Source of the DNA: CAMNAO01 sp045605145 | GTDB lineage: Bacteria > Bacillota > Clostridia > Oscillospirales > Oscillospiraceae | DNA length: 14,596 nt | Assembly (NCBI GenBank): GCA_045605145.1 | Contig: JAZUPH010000090.1 | Coordinates: 1-14,596, forward strand | Direction of reading: 5' to 3' | Part shown: positions 1-6,333 of the stretch, one piece after another | Numbering within the stretch: the first letter of the stretch is position 1 | Layout: each line of letters opens with the position of its first letter | Notes under the pieces: model-generated | Told to the model about the DNA's origin: nothing | What the model saw: the letters and a program-made list of their open reading frames with translations, nothing else | The model's database searches: none | Translations under genes and position numbers: made by a program

Positions 1-242
1 CACAGTGCGGCCCAGATGTAAAGGTAGGGCAGCCACCATGCCGCAAAACCGGAGAACAGACCCGTCAGCAGCACGAAGGCGTATATGGGGTACAGCGCCT
101 TTTTGCGGTACACCAGCGTCAGCGCCACGATAAAGGTGCCCAGCAGATGCACATTAGGCAACACCTCCATTATCACCTTGGAGGCGTACATAAGCCCGCC
201 CAACATGCCGAACACAGCGATCTCCTTAATGCTCAGCTTCAC
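1..242 (-). CDS. ECF-type transporter S component (partial, N-terminal part)
   Basis: The GTG start at 242-240 overlaps the TGA of the upstream lipoprotein gene by 4 bases (GTGA), so the two are translationally coupled. The first 80 residues are visible before the window edge. They begin MKLSIKEIAVFGMLGGLMYA and continue with hydrophobic segments split by a short VYRKKALYP turn, then an aromatic-rich segment (AAWWLPYLYIW). This is the look of a small membrane S component of an energy-coupling-factor vitamin transporter: the substrate-binding subunit that docks onto a shared EcfT-EcfA1-EcfA2 module. The substrate cannot be read from the fragment. The cobalamin riboswitch and DUF4430 lipoprotein upstream in the same transcript point to cobalamin or another corrinoid, which is inference. 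The remainder lies outside the window. It could instead be a generic membrane protein of unknown function. Confidence 0.7.
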   Translation of the reverse strand, partial: MKLSIKEIAVFGMLGGLMYASKVIMEVLPNVHLLGTFIVALTLVYRKKALYPIYAFVLLTGLFSGFAAWWLPYLYIWAAL

Positions 243-649
243 TTTTCGACCTTGAAGGAATAGGTCGCGCCGTCGGTGATGTCGGTGGTGTCAACACCAC
301 TCATGGCGTATTCGCCGTCGATGTAAAAGGCCCAGTAGGTGCCGTCCTTGTCATAGTCGGCGGTGATGCCGTTGACCTCTTTGACATAAAGGCCGTACTG
401 CCCCTCTTCGCCCTTGATAAGGCCCTCGTCCAGCAAAGCCTCGCCAACTGTTTTGGCGTCGGATCTGACGGTAAAGGTCTCCTCATTGCCTTGGGCGTCA
501 ACAACAATGAAGGTGAAGGTCTTTTCGCCCTCGCCCACAACGTTGTCGTCTTTCTCATCGCCGCATCCTGCTGCAAAAAGTGCCATAGCCGCAATAAGCA
601 CCATGCAAAGGATAAGCGACAAGAGCTTTCTTGTTCCTGTCTTGTGCAT
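239..649 (-). CDS. DUF4430 (transcobalamin C-terminal-like) lipoprotein
   Basis: This is a 136-residue secreted lipoprotein. Residues 1-28 form a signal peptide (basic MHKTGTRK, then a hydrophobic core), followed by a lipobox FAAGC with Cys29 as the lipid-anchored residue. A short acidic linker leads into a DUF4430 domain from about residue 43 to the end, with the typical VGEALLDEG segment, a YGLYVKEVNG strand and a DGTYWAFYIDGEYAMSGVD strand. DUF4430 resembles the C-terminal beta domain of transcobalamin and intrinsic factor. I chose the ATG at 649 because AAAGGAG lies 9 nt upstream and the signal peptide starts there; the frame stays open upstream only through riboswitch RNA. The gene follows a cobalamin riboswitch and overlaps an S-component gene by 4 bp. 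The likely role (inference) is capturing a corrinoid at the outer membrane face and passing it to the ECF transporter. Confidence 0.88.
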   Translation of the reverse strand: MHKTGTRKLLSLILCMVLIAAMALFAAGCGDEKDDNVVGEGEKTFTFIVVDAQGNEETFTVRSDAKTVGEALLDEGLIKGEEGQYGLYVKEVNGITADYDKDGTYWAFYIDGEYAMSGVDTTDITDGATYSFKVEK

Positions 650-686
650 ATCTGCATTCTCCTTTATTAATTTGATTTCTGTCCGC

Positions 687-705
687 TGACCGGCGCCCGC
701 AGTCA
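687..705 (-). promoter_or_regulatory. Candidate expression-platform hairpin below the cobalamin aptamer
   Basis: On the minus strand TGACTG (705-700) can pair with CGGTCA (692-687), leaving a 7-nt GC-rich loop. It lies between the end of the riboswitch aptamer and the lipoprotein ribosome site. No run of U follows, so it is not an intrinsic terminator. If used, it would act by a loop-loop contact or by changing access to the ribosome site. The pairing is short and I cannot tell whether it forms. Confidence 0.35.
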
Positions 706-720
706 ATATCGCGGCATTGT

Positions 721-884
721 ATCGGTTCCGGGTATTTCGACTCGGTGCATCAGCGCCCACCTTCTCAGATCGCTCCAATGGCCTGTCCCCGACTTGCGGC
801 GTCGGGCAAGGACGATGATATGTTTACTGCACCTCACGGCGACGGGCTCGTACAGGATTCTCACCTGTTTCCCCGAAAACCGAT
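721..884 (-). promoter_or_regulatory. Cobalamin (B12) riboswitch aptamer
   Basis: Read on the minus strand, the leader shows the cobalamin riboswitch order. A closing P1 helix pairs ATCGGTT (884-878) with AACCGAT (727-721). Next come GGGGAA and the conserved hairpin ACAGG-TGAGAAT-CCTGT (868-852), then ACGAGCCCG, a GGACAGGCCATTGG element, and the B12-box-like GAGTCGAAATACC (743-731). Order and spacing match known cobalamin leaders such as btuB. Cobalamin binding normally lowers expression of uptake or synthesis genes. The regulated genes here are the DUF4430 lipoprotein and the S component. The promoter's predicted transcript start falls within the first bases of P1, so P1 may be shorter than drawn. 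Confidence 0.92.
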
Positions 885-886
885 TC

Positions 887-915
887 ATTATAGCATGCCG
901 GGCACTAAACTTCAA
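887..915 (-). promoter_or_regulatory. Sigma-A promoter of the cobalamin-riboswitch operon
   Basis: On the minus strand, -35 TTGAAG (915-910), a 17-bp spacer and a perfect -10 TATAAT (892-887) lie immediately upstream of the aptamer. The expected transcript start is near 880. Confidence 0.8.
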
Positions 916-928
916 TTGCATAACAGCA

Positions 929-964
929 AAAAGCGGAAAAGGCAGCCAAGCCTTTTCCGCTTTT
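929..964 (-). terminator. Intrinsic terminator of the downstream MATE gene
   Basis: A perfect 15-bp stem (929-943 with 950-964) has a 6-nt loop. On the minus strand it ends in a run of T just after the MATE stop codon. It separates that gene from the riboswitch promoter, which starts only 14 bp further on. Confidence 0.85.
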
Positions 965-991
965 CGGTCAAGCTGATGTGAAATTATCCGA

Positions 992-2428
992 TCAGGCGTG
1001 TCTGCCGCTCTTTTTGCCTTTGAACGGAGGGGGATCTCCGTCTTTGAGGGGCTTGATCTGCTTTAGAAGAGCTGCGGCAAATGGGATGGTCAGGCAGACA
1101 AAGGCAACAATATCGGATGTGGCCTGTGCAGCAACGAGACCATATTCGCCAATGTTCCAAAGGTTTTCCATAACAGCCGGGACAATGAGTACAACGGGGA
1201 TGAGTATCAGAAGCTGTCTGGACAGGCTGAGGATAAGATTACCCAGCGGCTTGCCAAGGGCAGAGTAGATCATGCTGGTGACGATTGTGATGATGTGGGG
1301 AATAAGAGCAAGGCACTGAATACGCACCTTGAATGTTCCCAGATCGCTGATAACAGCATCCTGCTGAGCGTTGAAGATGTTAACCAGCGGTGCTGCCGCA
1401 AAGAACATTGCTCCGCCCACGACAACGGCACATACGCAGCCGATTTTGATGGTGGTGAAGAATGCTTCTCTCACGCGGCTGTATTTTTTAGCGCCCCAGC
1501 AGAAGCCGGCGCAGGGGGCAAAGCCCTGACCAAAGCCCATGATGGCAGAGTCAACAAAGCGGCTGATTTTGTTGGCGATGGAGTTGGCGGCCAGAACCGC
1601 GGTGCCGAAGCCCTTGGCAACGTGGTTGGTGATGATGCCGCCCACGCTCATCAGGCTCATGCGCAGGAAGGTGGGCACGCCCATTTTGACCACCTCAGCC
1701 AGATTATCCCACTTGGGCTCAAAATTCTTCAGGCGCAATTCAAGCATGGCTGTGCCGCGTATGTAGGGGATAAACAGTACGGCGGTGCTGAAAATCTTTG
1801 AGATAGCCGTTGCAATGGCGGCACCCGCGACCTCAAGCCCAAGTACATTGATGAAAATGGGGTCAAGAGCGATGTTCAGCACGCAGCCGGAGACCATGCC
1901 CACCATTGCGAAAGAGCTGCTGCCCTCACTGCGCAGAAGCTGGTTGAGTATCATGGTCATTGTGGTGAAGGGCGCTGCCAGCAGGATCCAGGTAGCATAG
2001 TCAACGGAGTACTGCTTTGCCGATTCAGTCACACCCAGGAGGGTGACCAGCGGCTCTTTCACCGTCAGGCACACCAAACCGAACAGAAGTGAAAATACCG
2101 CGCCGATAATAAGCACCGTGGAGCCGACTTTAGAGGCCTTTTGATCCTGTTTTGCGCCCAGCAGACGGGAGATATAGCTGCTCGCGCCGAGGGCAAAGCC
2201 CATTGCCAGGGCACCGAGTATGCCCATCAGCGAGTCGTTGACGGCAACGGCGGCGGTGGCATCGGTGCCGATACGGCTGACAAAATAAGTGTCTGCCAGA
2301 TTGTAAATAGAGTCGATAAGGGAAGAGATGATCATCGGTATCGCCAGCTTGGGGATGACCTTTATCATCGGCTCTTCCAGCATCATGTGTCTGCGCTTTT
2401 CCCGCGCAAGAGCTTGTTTTTCGTCCAT
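992..2428 (-). CDS. MATE family multidrug/cation efflux transporter (second copy)
   Basis: A 478-residue inner-membrane protein of the MATE (multi antimicrobial extrusion) family, which exports drugs or metabolites in exchange for Na+ or H+. It has the usual family length and about twelve hydrophobic segments. Family features include IPMIISSLIDSIYNLADTYF near the N-terminus, NDSLMGILGALAMGFALGAS, a duplicated second half starting with GVPTFLRMSLMS, and GFGQGFAPCAGFCWGAKKY. It resembles the MepA-like branch, but the substrate cannot be read. The ATG at 2428 has GGAGG 8-9 nt upstream. The tail (LLKQIKPLKDGDPPPF, then basic residues) is cytosolic and is shared with the neighbouring paralogue, which has the same length and start. 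This gene has its own strong promoter and terminator, so it need not be co-transcribed with its copy. Confidence 0.93.
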   Translation of the reverse strand: MDEKQALAREKRRHMMLEEPMIKVIPKLAIPMIISSLIDSIYNLADTYFVSRIGTDATAAVAVNDSLMGILGALAMGFALGASSYISRLLGAKQDQKASKVGSTVLIIGAVFSLLFGLVCLTVKEPLVTLLGVTESAKQYSVDYATWILLAAPFTTMTMILNQLLRSEGSSSFAMVGMVSGCVLNIALDPIFINVLGLEVAGAAIATAISKIFSTAVLFIPYIRGTAMLELRLKNFEPKWDNLAEVVKMGVPTFLRMSLMSVGGIITNHVAKGFGTAVLAANSIANKISRFVDSAIMGFGQGFAPCAGFCWGAKKYSRVREAFFTTIKIGCVCAVVVGGAMFFAAAPLVNIFNAQQDAVISDLGTFKVRIQCLALIPHIITIVTSMIYSALGKPLGNLILSLSRQLLILIPVVLIVPAVMENLWNIGEYGLVAAQATSDIVAFVCLTIPFAAALLKQIKPLKDGDPPPFKGKKSGRHA

Positions 2429-2477
2429 TGTTTAACCTCCGAAAAATGCAGCAAGCAAAGGTGCCTTAATAAATGGG

Positions 2478-2506
2478 AGTATAGCACTTTTGCAGTCCTG
2501 TGTCAA
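2478..2506 (-). promoter_or_regulatory. Sigma-A promoter of the second MATE gene
   Basis: On the minus strand, -35 TTGACA (2506-2501), a 17-bp spacer and -10 TATACT (2483-2478) lie about 50 bp upstream of the ATG. It is close to consensus. Confidence 0.88.
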
Positions 2507-2563
2507 TAAACAGCGCGTGTGCTGCTTTGTCCGACCGCTCACAGAACTGTTCCCACGCAAGCA

Positions 2564-2589
2564 ACAGCCCGCCGGATCAGGCGGGCTGT
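2564..2589 (-). terminator. Hairpin behind the first MATE gene
   Basis: A perfect 10-bp GC-rich stem, ACAGCCCGCC paired with GGCGGGCTGT, has a 6-nt loop and lies 16 bp after the stop codon of the gene at 2605-4041. On the minus strand it is followed by TTGCTTGC rather than a clean U-run. It is a weak intrinsic terminator or an mRNA 3'-end hairpin. Confidence 0.6.
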
Positions 2590-2604
2590 AGTATACTGAA
2601 AAAA

Positions 2605-4041
2605 TTACGCGCGGCCGGGTCTCTTCTTGCCCTCAAAGGGAGGGGGATCACCGTCTTCAAGAGGTTTGATCTGCTTGAGCAGCCTGTTTGCCAGGGGCAG
2701 CGCCAGGAACAGGAAAGCGAACAGATCGGACACTGCCTGTGCGGAAGCCAGTGCATACTCACCCAGACCGAAAAGATTTTCAAAGACGGGGGGCATAATG
2801 AGTACGATGGGTATAAGGAACAGCAGCTGTCTTGACATGCTGAGCACCAGGTTGCCGATGGGCTTGCCCAGTGACTGATAAAAGTTACTGGTGACCATAA
2901 CGATAACATGGGGGATGAACACTATGCACAGGCTGCGGATTTTGAATACACCAACGGAAACAACAGTGGGATCGTTTTCTGAGTTGAACCAGCCAAGCAG
3001 GGTCTCGGCGCCAAAGATCATTGCAACGCCCAGGACAAGTGCTGCTGTGCAGCCGATCTTAAGCGTGGTGAAATAAGCCTCTCTCACGCGCTTATACTTT
3101 CTTGCGCCCCAGCAGAAGCCGGCCACGGGGCCAAAGCCCTGGGAGAAGCCCATAATGGCCGAGGCAATGAGTCTGTAGATCTTGTTGGCAACAGAAATAC
3201 CTGCCAGAACAGCAGTGCCGAAGCCCTTGGCAACATGGTTGGTGATGATGCCGCCAACACTCATAAGACTCATGCGAAGGAATGCGGGAACGCCCATCTT
3301 GACGACCTCAGACAGATTATCCCATTTAAGCTCAAAGTTTTTGGGATGCAGCTCAAGCATGGCGGTCTTGCGGACATAGGGGATGGCAAGCACGATACAG
3401 CTGAACACCTTGGAAAGTGCGGTGGCACCTGCGGCGCCGGCAACTTCCCAGCCCAACACATTTATAAAGATGGGGTCAAGAATAATGTTCAGGAAACAGC
3501 CGGAACACATACCTATCATGGCGAATGTGGTACTGCCCTCGCTTCGCAACAGCTGATTCATAATCAGGTTGGCGGTGGTAAAGGGAGCGGCCAGCAGGAT
3601 CCAGGTGGCATAGTCCATTGAATAGTGTCTTGCCGACTCAGTAACGCCGAGAAGGTCAACAATGGGTCCCTTAAACATAAGACATACAAGACCAAATACA
3701 AGCGAGAAGATACTGCCGATGGCCAGAACCGTAGTGCCGACCTTGGATGCCTTTTCGTCCTCTTTCGCGCCCATAAGGCGGGATATATAGCTGGCGGCAC
3801 CGATGGCAAAGCCCATGGAAATGGCGCGCAGGATATTCATCAGCGAGTCATTGACCGCAACGGCTGCGGTGGCGTTCATGCCGATCTGACTGACAAAGAA
3901 TGTGTCGGCCAGATTGTAAATAGAGTCGATCATCGATGAGATAATCATGGGTACCGCAACCTTGGGGATGACCCTCATCATCGGGTCTTCCAGCATCATC
4001 TGGCGGCGCTTAATTCGCGCCTGGGCCTGTCTTTCTTCCAA
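2605..4041 (-). CDS. MATE family multidrug/cation efflux transporter (first copy)
   Basis: A 478-residue MATE transporter and paralogue of the gene at 992-2428. The two align without gaps at the start; my hand count gives 45 of 60 identical residues over the first 60. Both carry NLADTFF/YFVS, NDSLMxIL, GVPxFLRMSLMSVGGIITNH, AGFCWGARKY/AKKY and a C-terminal LLKQIKPLxDGDPPPF tail. The start is a TTG at 4041: GGAGG lies 9 nt upstream, a stop lies further upstream in frame, and it aligns with the ATG of the copy (MEERQAQAR versus MDEKQALAR). It acts in the cytoplasmic membrane as an ion-coupled exporter with unknown substrate. It has its own promoter. Divergence between the copies suggests an old tandem duplication with possible substrate specialisation. 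Confidence 0.93.
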   Translation of the reverse strand: MEERQAQARIKRRQMMLEDPMMRVIPKVAVPMIISSMIDSIYNLADTFFVSQIGMNATAAVAVNDSLMNILRAISMGFAIGAASYISRLMGAKEDEKASKVGTTVLAIGSIFSLVFGLVCLMFKGPIVDLLGVTESARHYSMDYATWILLAAPFTTANLIMNQLLRSEGSTTFAMIGMCSGCFLNIILDPIFINVLGWEVAGAAGATALSKVFSCIVLAIPYVRKTAMLELHPKNFELKWDNLSEVVKMGVPAFLRMSLMSVGGIITNHVAKGFGTAVLAGISVANKIYRLIASAIMGFSQGFGPVAGFCWGARKYKRVREAYFTTLKIGCTAALVLGVAMIFGAETLLGWFNSENDPTVVSVGVFKIRSLCIVFIPHVIVMVTSNFYQSLGKPIGNLVLSMSRQLLFLIPIVLIMPPVFENLFGLGEYALASAQAVSDLFAFLFLALPLANRLLKQIKPLEDGDPPPFEGKKRPGRA

Positions 4042-4080
4042 AATAATATACCTCCATACTCATTTTTAAGTTACCTTAGT

Positions 4081-4109
4081 ATTTTACAGCAATACAAAAC
4101 CTAAGTCAA
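4081..4109 (-). promoter_or_regulatory. Sigma-A promoter of the first MATE gene
   Basis: On the minus strand, -35 TTGACT (4109-4104), a 17-bp spacer and -10 TAAAAT (4086-4081) precede the TTG start by about 40 bp. Two near-identical octamers, ACTTAGGT over the end of the -35 and ACTAAGGT after the -10, bracket the promoter. They could be a regulator site, but that is weak evidence. Confidence 0.82.
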
Positions 4110-4221
4110 TAGCAAAAATGTAATTAAACTGACAAATTTCCTATACAGAACCGCGCCCGCGGCAGACAAGCGGCCATCGGGATCAACTGTCCGGAAAACG
4201 CGCAAAATACAAGGTTTGTTG

Positions 4222-4250
4222 TTGACATATTCACTTTGCAATGCTAAAAT
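4222..4250 (+). promoter_or_regulatory. thrS: Sigma-A promoter of the thrS T-box transcript
   Basis: A -35 TTGACA (4222-4227), a 17-bp spacer and -10 TAAAAT (4245-4250) lie directly before the T-box leader. The transcript should start near 4257. About 110 bp separate it from the divergent MATE promoter. Confidence 0.88.
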
Positions 4251-4256
4251 ATGCCC

Positions 4257-4470
4257 GAAAAGCTGTGAAGGGGACGGCGAAGATCGCTGTGCGGAAGAGA
4301 GGGTGCGCCACCGGCTGTAAGCGTGCCTCGTACGGTCCTGCTGCCCACCACCCCTGAGCTGATGCGCTGAATGAAGTAGGCTCATCCGTCCGCGTGCGTT
4401 AAGCGCTTTGAGTTATAAAACAGGGTGGAACCGCGCATCTGCGCCCCTGCCGTAAGGCGGGGGCTTTTAT
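4257..4470 (+). promoter_or_regulatory. T-box riboswitch, threonine-specific
   Basis: The leader contains the near-invariant T-box AGGGTGGAACCGCG (4422-4435). Stem I features lie upstream: GAGAGGG and GGCTGTAAGCG in the distal part, then CCCACCACCCCTGAGC, where the ACC at 4347-4349 sits in the specifier position before a CTGAG segment. ACC is a threonine codon, which fits the thrS gene downstream. Two exclusive structures are visible. The antiterminator pairs AGGG (4422-4425) with CCCT (4445-4448) plus a GCGC/GCGC helix around 4433-4444. The terminator occupies 4443-4468. In the known mechanism, uncharged tRNA-Thr binds the specifier and the T-box bulge and favours read-through into thrS when threonine is scarce. 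Confidence 0.96.
4443..4468 (+). terminator. T-box attenuator terminator
   Basis: GCCCCTGCC (4443-4451) pairs with GGCGGGGGC (4456-4464) around a GTAA tetraloop and is followed by TTTT. It uses the same bases (4443-4448) that the antiterminator needs. Confidence 0.93.
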
Positions 4471-4498
4471 TGTGCCCACCAATACAGGAGGAAATGTC

Positions 4499-6262
4499 AT
4501 GGCAGAAGAATTTGAATTCAGCTGGGAAAACCCGGAATACAGGGAGAAGTACCGCCACACCACGTCCCACATCCTTGCTCAGGCCGTAAGGCGCCTGTAC
4601 CCCGATGTGAAGCTGGCCATCGGCCCCGCCATTGAGGACGGCTTCTATTACGATTTTGACGCGCCCGAACCCTTCACCCCCGAAAAGCTGGAGGCGCTTG
4701 AGGCAGAGATGCGCAAAATCTGTAAGGAGAAGCTGAAGCTGGAGCGCTTTGAGCTCAGTCGTGCCGAGGCTATCGCATTTATGGAAGAAAAGGGTGAGCC
4801 CTATAAGGTTCAGCTTATCAAGGACCTGCCCGAGGATGCCGCACTGAGCTTCTATAAGCAGGGCGATTTTACCGACCTTTGTGCCGGCCCCCACATGGAC
4901 AGCACCGGCCGCATCAAGGGCAACGCAATAAAGCTGACCAGCTGCACCGGCGCTTACTGGCGCGGCGACAGCAACAATGCTATGCTCCAGCGCATCTACG
5001 GCACCTGTTTCCCCAAGAAAGAGATGCTGGACGAGTATCTGCAGCGCATTGAAGAGGCCAAGAAGCGCGACCACCGCCGTCTGGGTAAAGAGCTGGGCCT
5101 GTACATGCTCCGTGACGAAGGCCCCGGCTTCCCATTCTTCCTGCCCAAGGGCATGGTGCTGCCCAACACTCTCATTGACTACTGGCGCCAGGTGCATAAG
5201 CGCTACGGCTATGTTGAGGTGTCCACCCCCATGATGATGAACCGCGGCCTGTGGGAGAAGTCCGGCCACTGGGGACACTATAAGAATAATATGTACACCA
5301 CCGTCATTGACGATGTGGACTTTGCCATCAAGCCCATGAACTGCCCCGGCGGCATGCTGGTCTACCAGTCTGAGCCACATTCTTACCGCGACCTGCCCCT
5401 GCGCGTGGGTGAGCTGGGTCTTGTCCACAGACATGAGCTTTCCGGCGCCCTTCACGGCCTGTTCCGCGTCCGTTGCTTCACCCAGGATGACGCCCATATC
5501 TTCATGACCTGGGATCAGATGAAGGACGAGATCAAGAACGTTGTCAAGCTCTTTGATGAGGTCTATTCCGTCTTCGGTCTGAGCTATAATATCGAGGTTT
5601 CCACCATGCCCGAGGATCACATGGGCGATGAGAAGGATTGGGATTTCGCCACCGAAACTCTCAAGGCCGCCGTTGAAGAGATGGGCAAGAGCTATGTCAT
5701 CAACGAGGGTGACGGCGCCTTCTACGGCCCCAAGCTGGACTTCCACCTGTCCGACTCTCTGGGTCGTACCTGGCAGTGCGGCACCATCCAGCTGGATATG
5801 CAGCTGCCCGAGCGTTTTGAACTGGAGTATGTGGGAGCCGATGGCGAGAAGCACCGCCCCGTCATGATCCACCGTGTGGTACTCGGCTCCATTGAGCGCT
5901 TCATCGGCGTCATTACCGAGCATTTTGCCGGCGCCTTCCCTCTGTGGCTCAACCCCGTTCAGGTGAAGGTCCTCACCATTACCGAGCGCGCCGACGATTA
6001 CGCCCGCGCTGTCGCCGCCAAGCTGGACGAGGCCGGCTTCCGTGTTGAGGTGGATGTCCGCAACGAAAAGATCGGCTATAAGATCCGTGAGGCCCAGATG
6101 CAGAAGACCCCCTACATGCTGGTCGTGGGCGATAAGGAAGCCGAGAACGGTGCAGTTGCCGTCCGTAACCGCAAGGGTCAGCAGACCGTTATGAGCCTTG
6201 AAGAGTTCATCGCCGCCGCACAGGGCGAGATTGCCTCAAAGTCCATTGAGCAGGCGCTGTAA
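4499..6262 (+). CDS. thrS: Threonine--tRNA ligase (class II), lacking the TGS domain
   Basis: A cytoplasmic enzyme of 587 residues that charges tRNA-Thr with threonine using ATP. The ATG at 4499 has AGGAGG 7 nt upstream; a GTG further up at 4472 lies in the attenuator and is rejected. Domains in order: the editing (SAD) domain, about residues 15-180, with the HxxxH pair His20/His24 and the CxxxH pair Cys128/His132; the class II catalytic core, about 195-480, with zinc ligands Cys282 (MNCPG), His333 (QDDAHIF) and His458 (MIHRVVLGSIERF, motif 3); and the anticodon-binding domain, about 485-580. E. coli ThrRS is about 640 residues. The N-terminal TGS domain is absent here, and the upstream DNA is the T-box leader, so it was not simply missed. 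The CPG motif continues with Gly where E. coli has His. Expression is controlled by the threonine T-box. Confidence 0.98.
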   Translation: MAEEFEFSWENPEYREKYRHTTSHILAQAVRRLYPDVKLAIGPAIEDGFYYDFDAPEPFTPEKLEALEAEMRKICKEKLKLERFELSRAEAIAFMEEKGEPYKVQLIKDLPEDAALSFYKQGDFTDLCAGPHMDSTGRIKGNAIKLTSCTGAYWRGDSNNAMLQRIYGTCFPKKEMLDEYLQRIEEAKKRDHRRLGKELGLYMLRDEGPGFPFFLPKGMVLPNTLIDYWRQVHKRYGYVEVSTPMMMNRGLWEKSGHWGHYKNNMYTTVIDDVDFAIKPMNCPGGMLVYQSEPHSYRDLPLRVGELGLVHRHELSGALHGLFRVRCFTQDDAHIFMTWDQMKDEIKNVVKLFDEVYSVFGLSYNIEVSTMPEDHMGDEKDWDFATETLKAAVEEMGKSYVINEGDGAFYGPKLDFHLSDSLGRTWQCGTIQLDMQLPERFELEYVGADGEKHRPVMIHRVVLGSIERFIGVITEHFAGAFPLWLNPVQVKVLTITERADDYARAVAAKLDEAGFRVEVDVRNEKIGYKIREAQMQKTPYMLVVGDKEAENGAVAVRNRKGQQTVMSLEEFIAAAQGEIASKSIEQAL

Positions 6263-6290
6263 GCCGCGCAAAAGAGCGAATATAAACAGC

Positions 6291-6323
6291 AATGCCCCCG
6301 CAGTAATCTGCGGGGGCATTTTT
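6291..6323 (+). terminator. Intrinsic terminator of thrS (partly bidirectional)
   Basis: A perfect 12-bp stem, AATGCCCCCGCA with TGCGGGGGCATT (6291-6302 and 6309-6320), has a 6-nt loop and runs into TTTTT on the plus strand. It also sits between convergent genes and may help end the minus-strand gene at 6334, although the minus-strand U-run is poor. Confidence 0.93.
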
Positions 6324-6333
6324 GTTGCATTTT

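Noticed and set aside
650..778. N-terminal extension of the lipoprotein (43 extra codons)
   Set aside because: The extension would lie in the riboswitch, while the ATG at 649 has a strong ribosome site and begins a proper signal peptide.
703..921. 72-codon frame on the minus strand upstream of the lipoprotein
   Set aside because: It coincides with the riboswitch RNA and promoter and has no ribosome site.
4140..4215. CCGCGCCCGCGG palindrome between the MATE and thrS promoters
   Set aside because: The arms are only 5 bp with a 2-nt centre and there is no flanking signal; probably chance in GC-rich DNA.
4382..5923. 513-codon open frame antisense to thrS
   Set aside because: It is a mirror of the codon bias of thrS. 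It has no ribosome site or known domain, and it reads through the strand opposite a certain gene.
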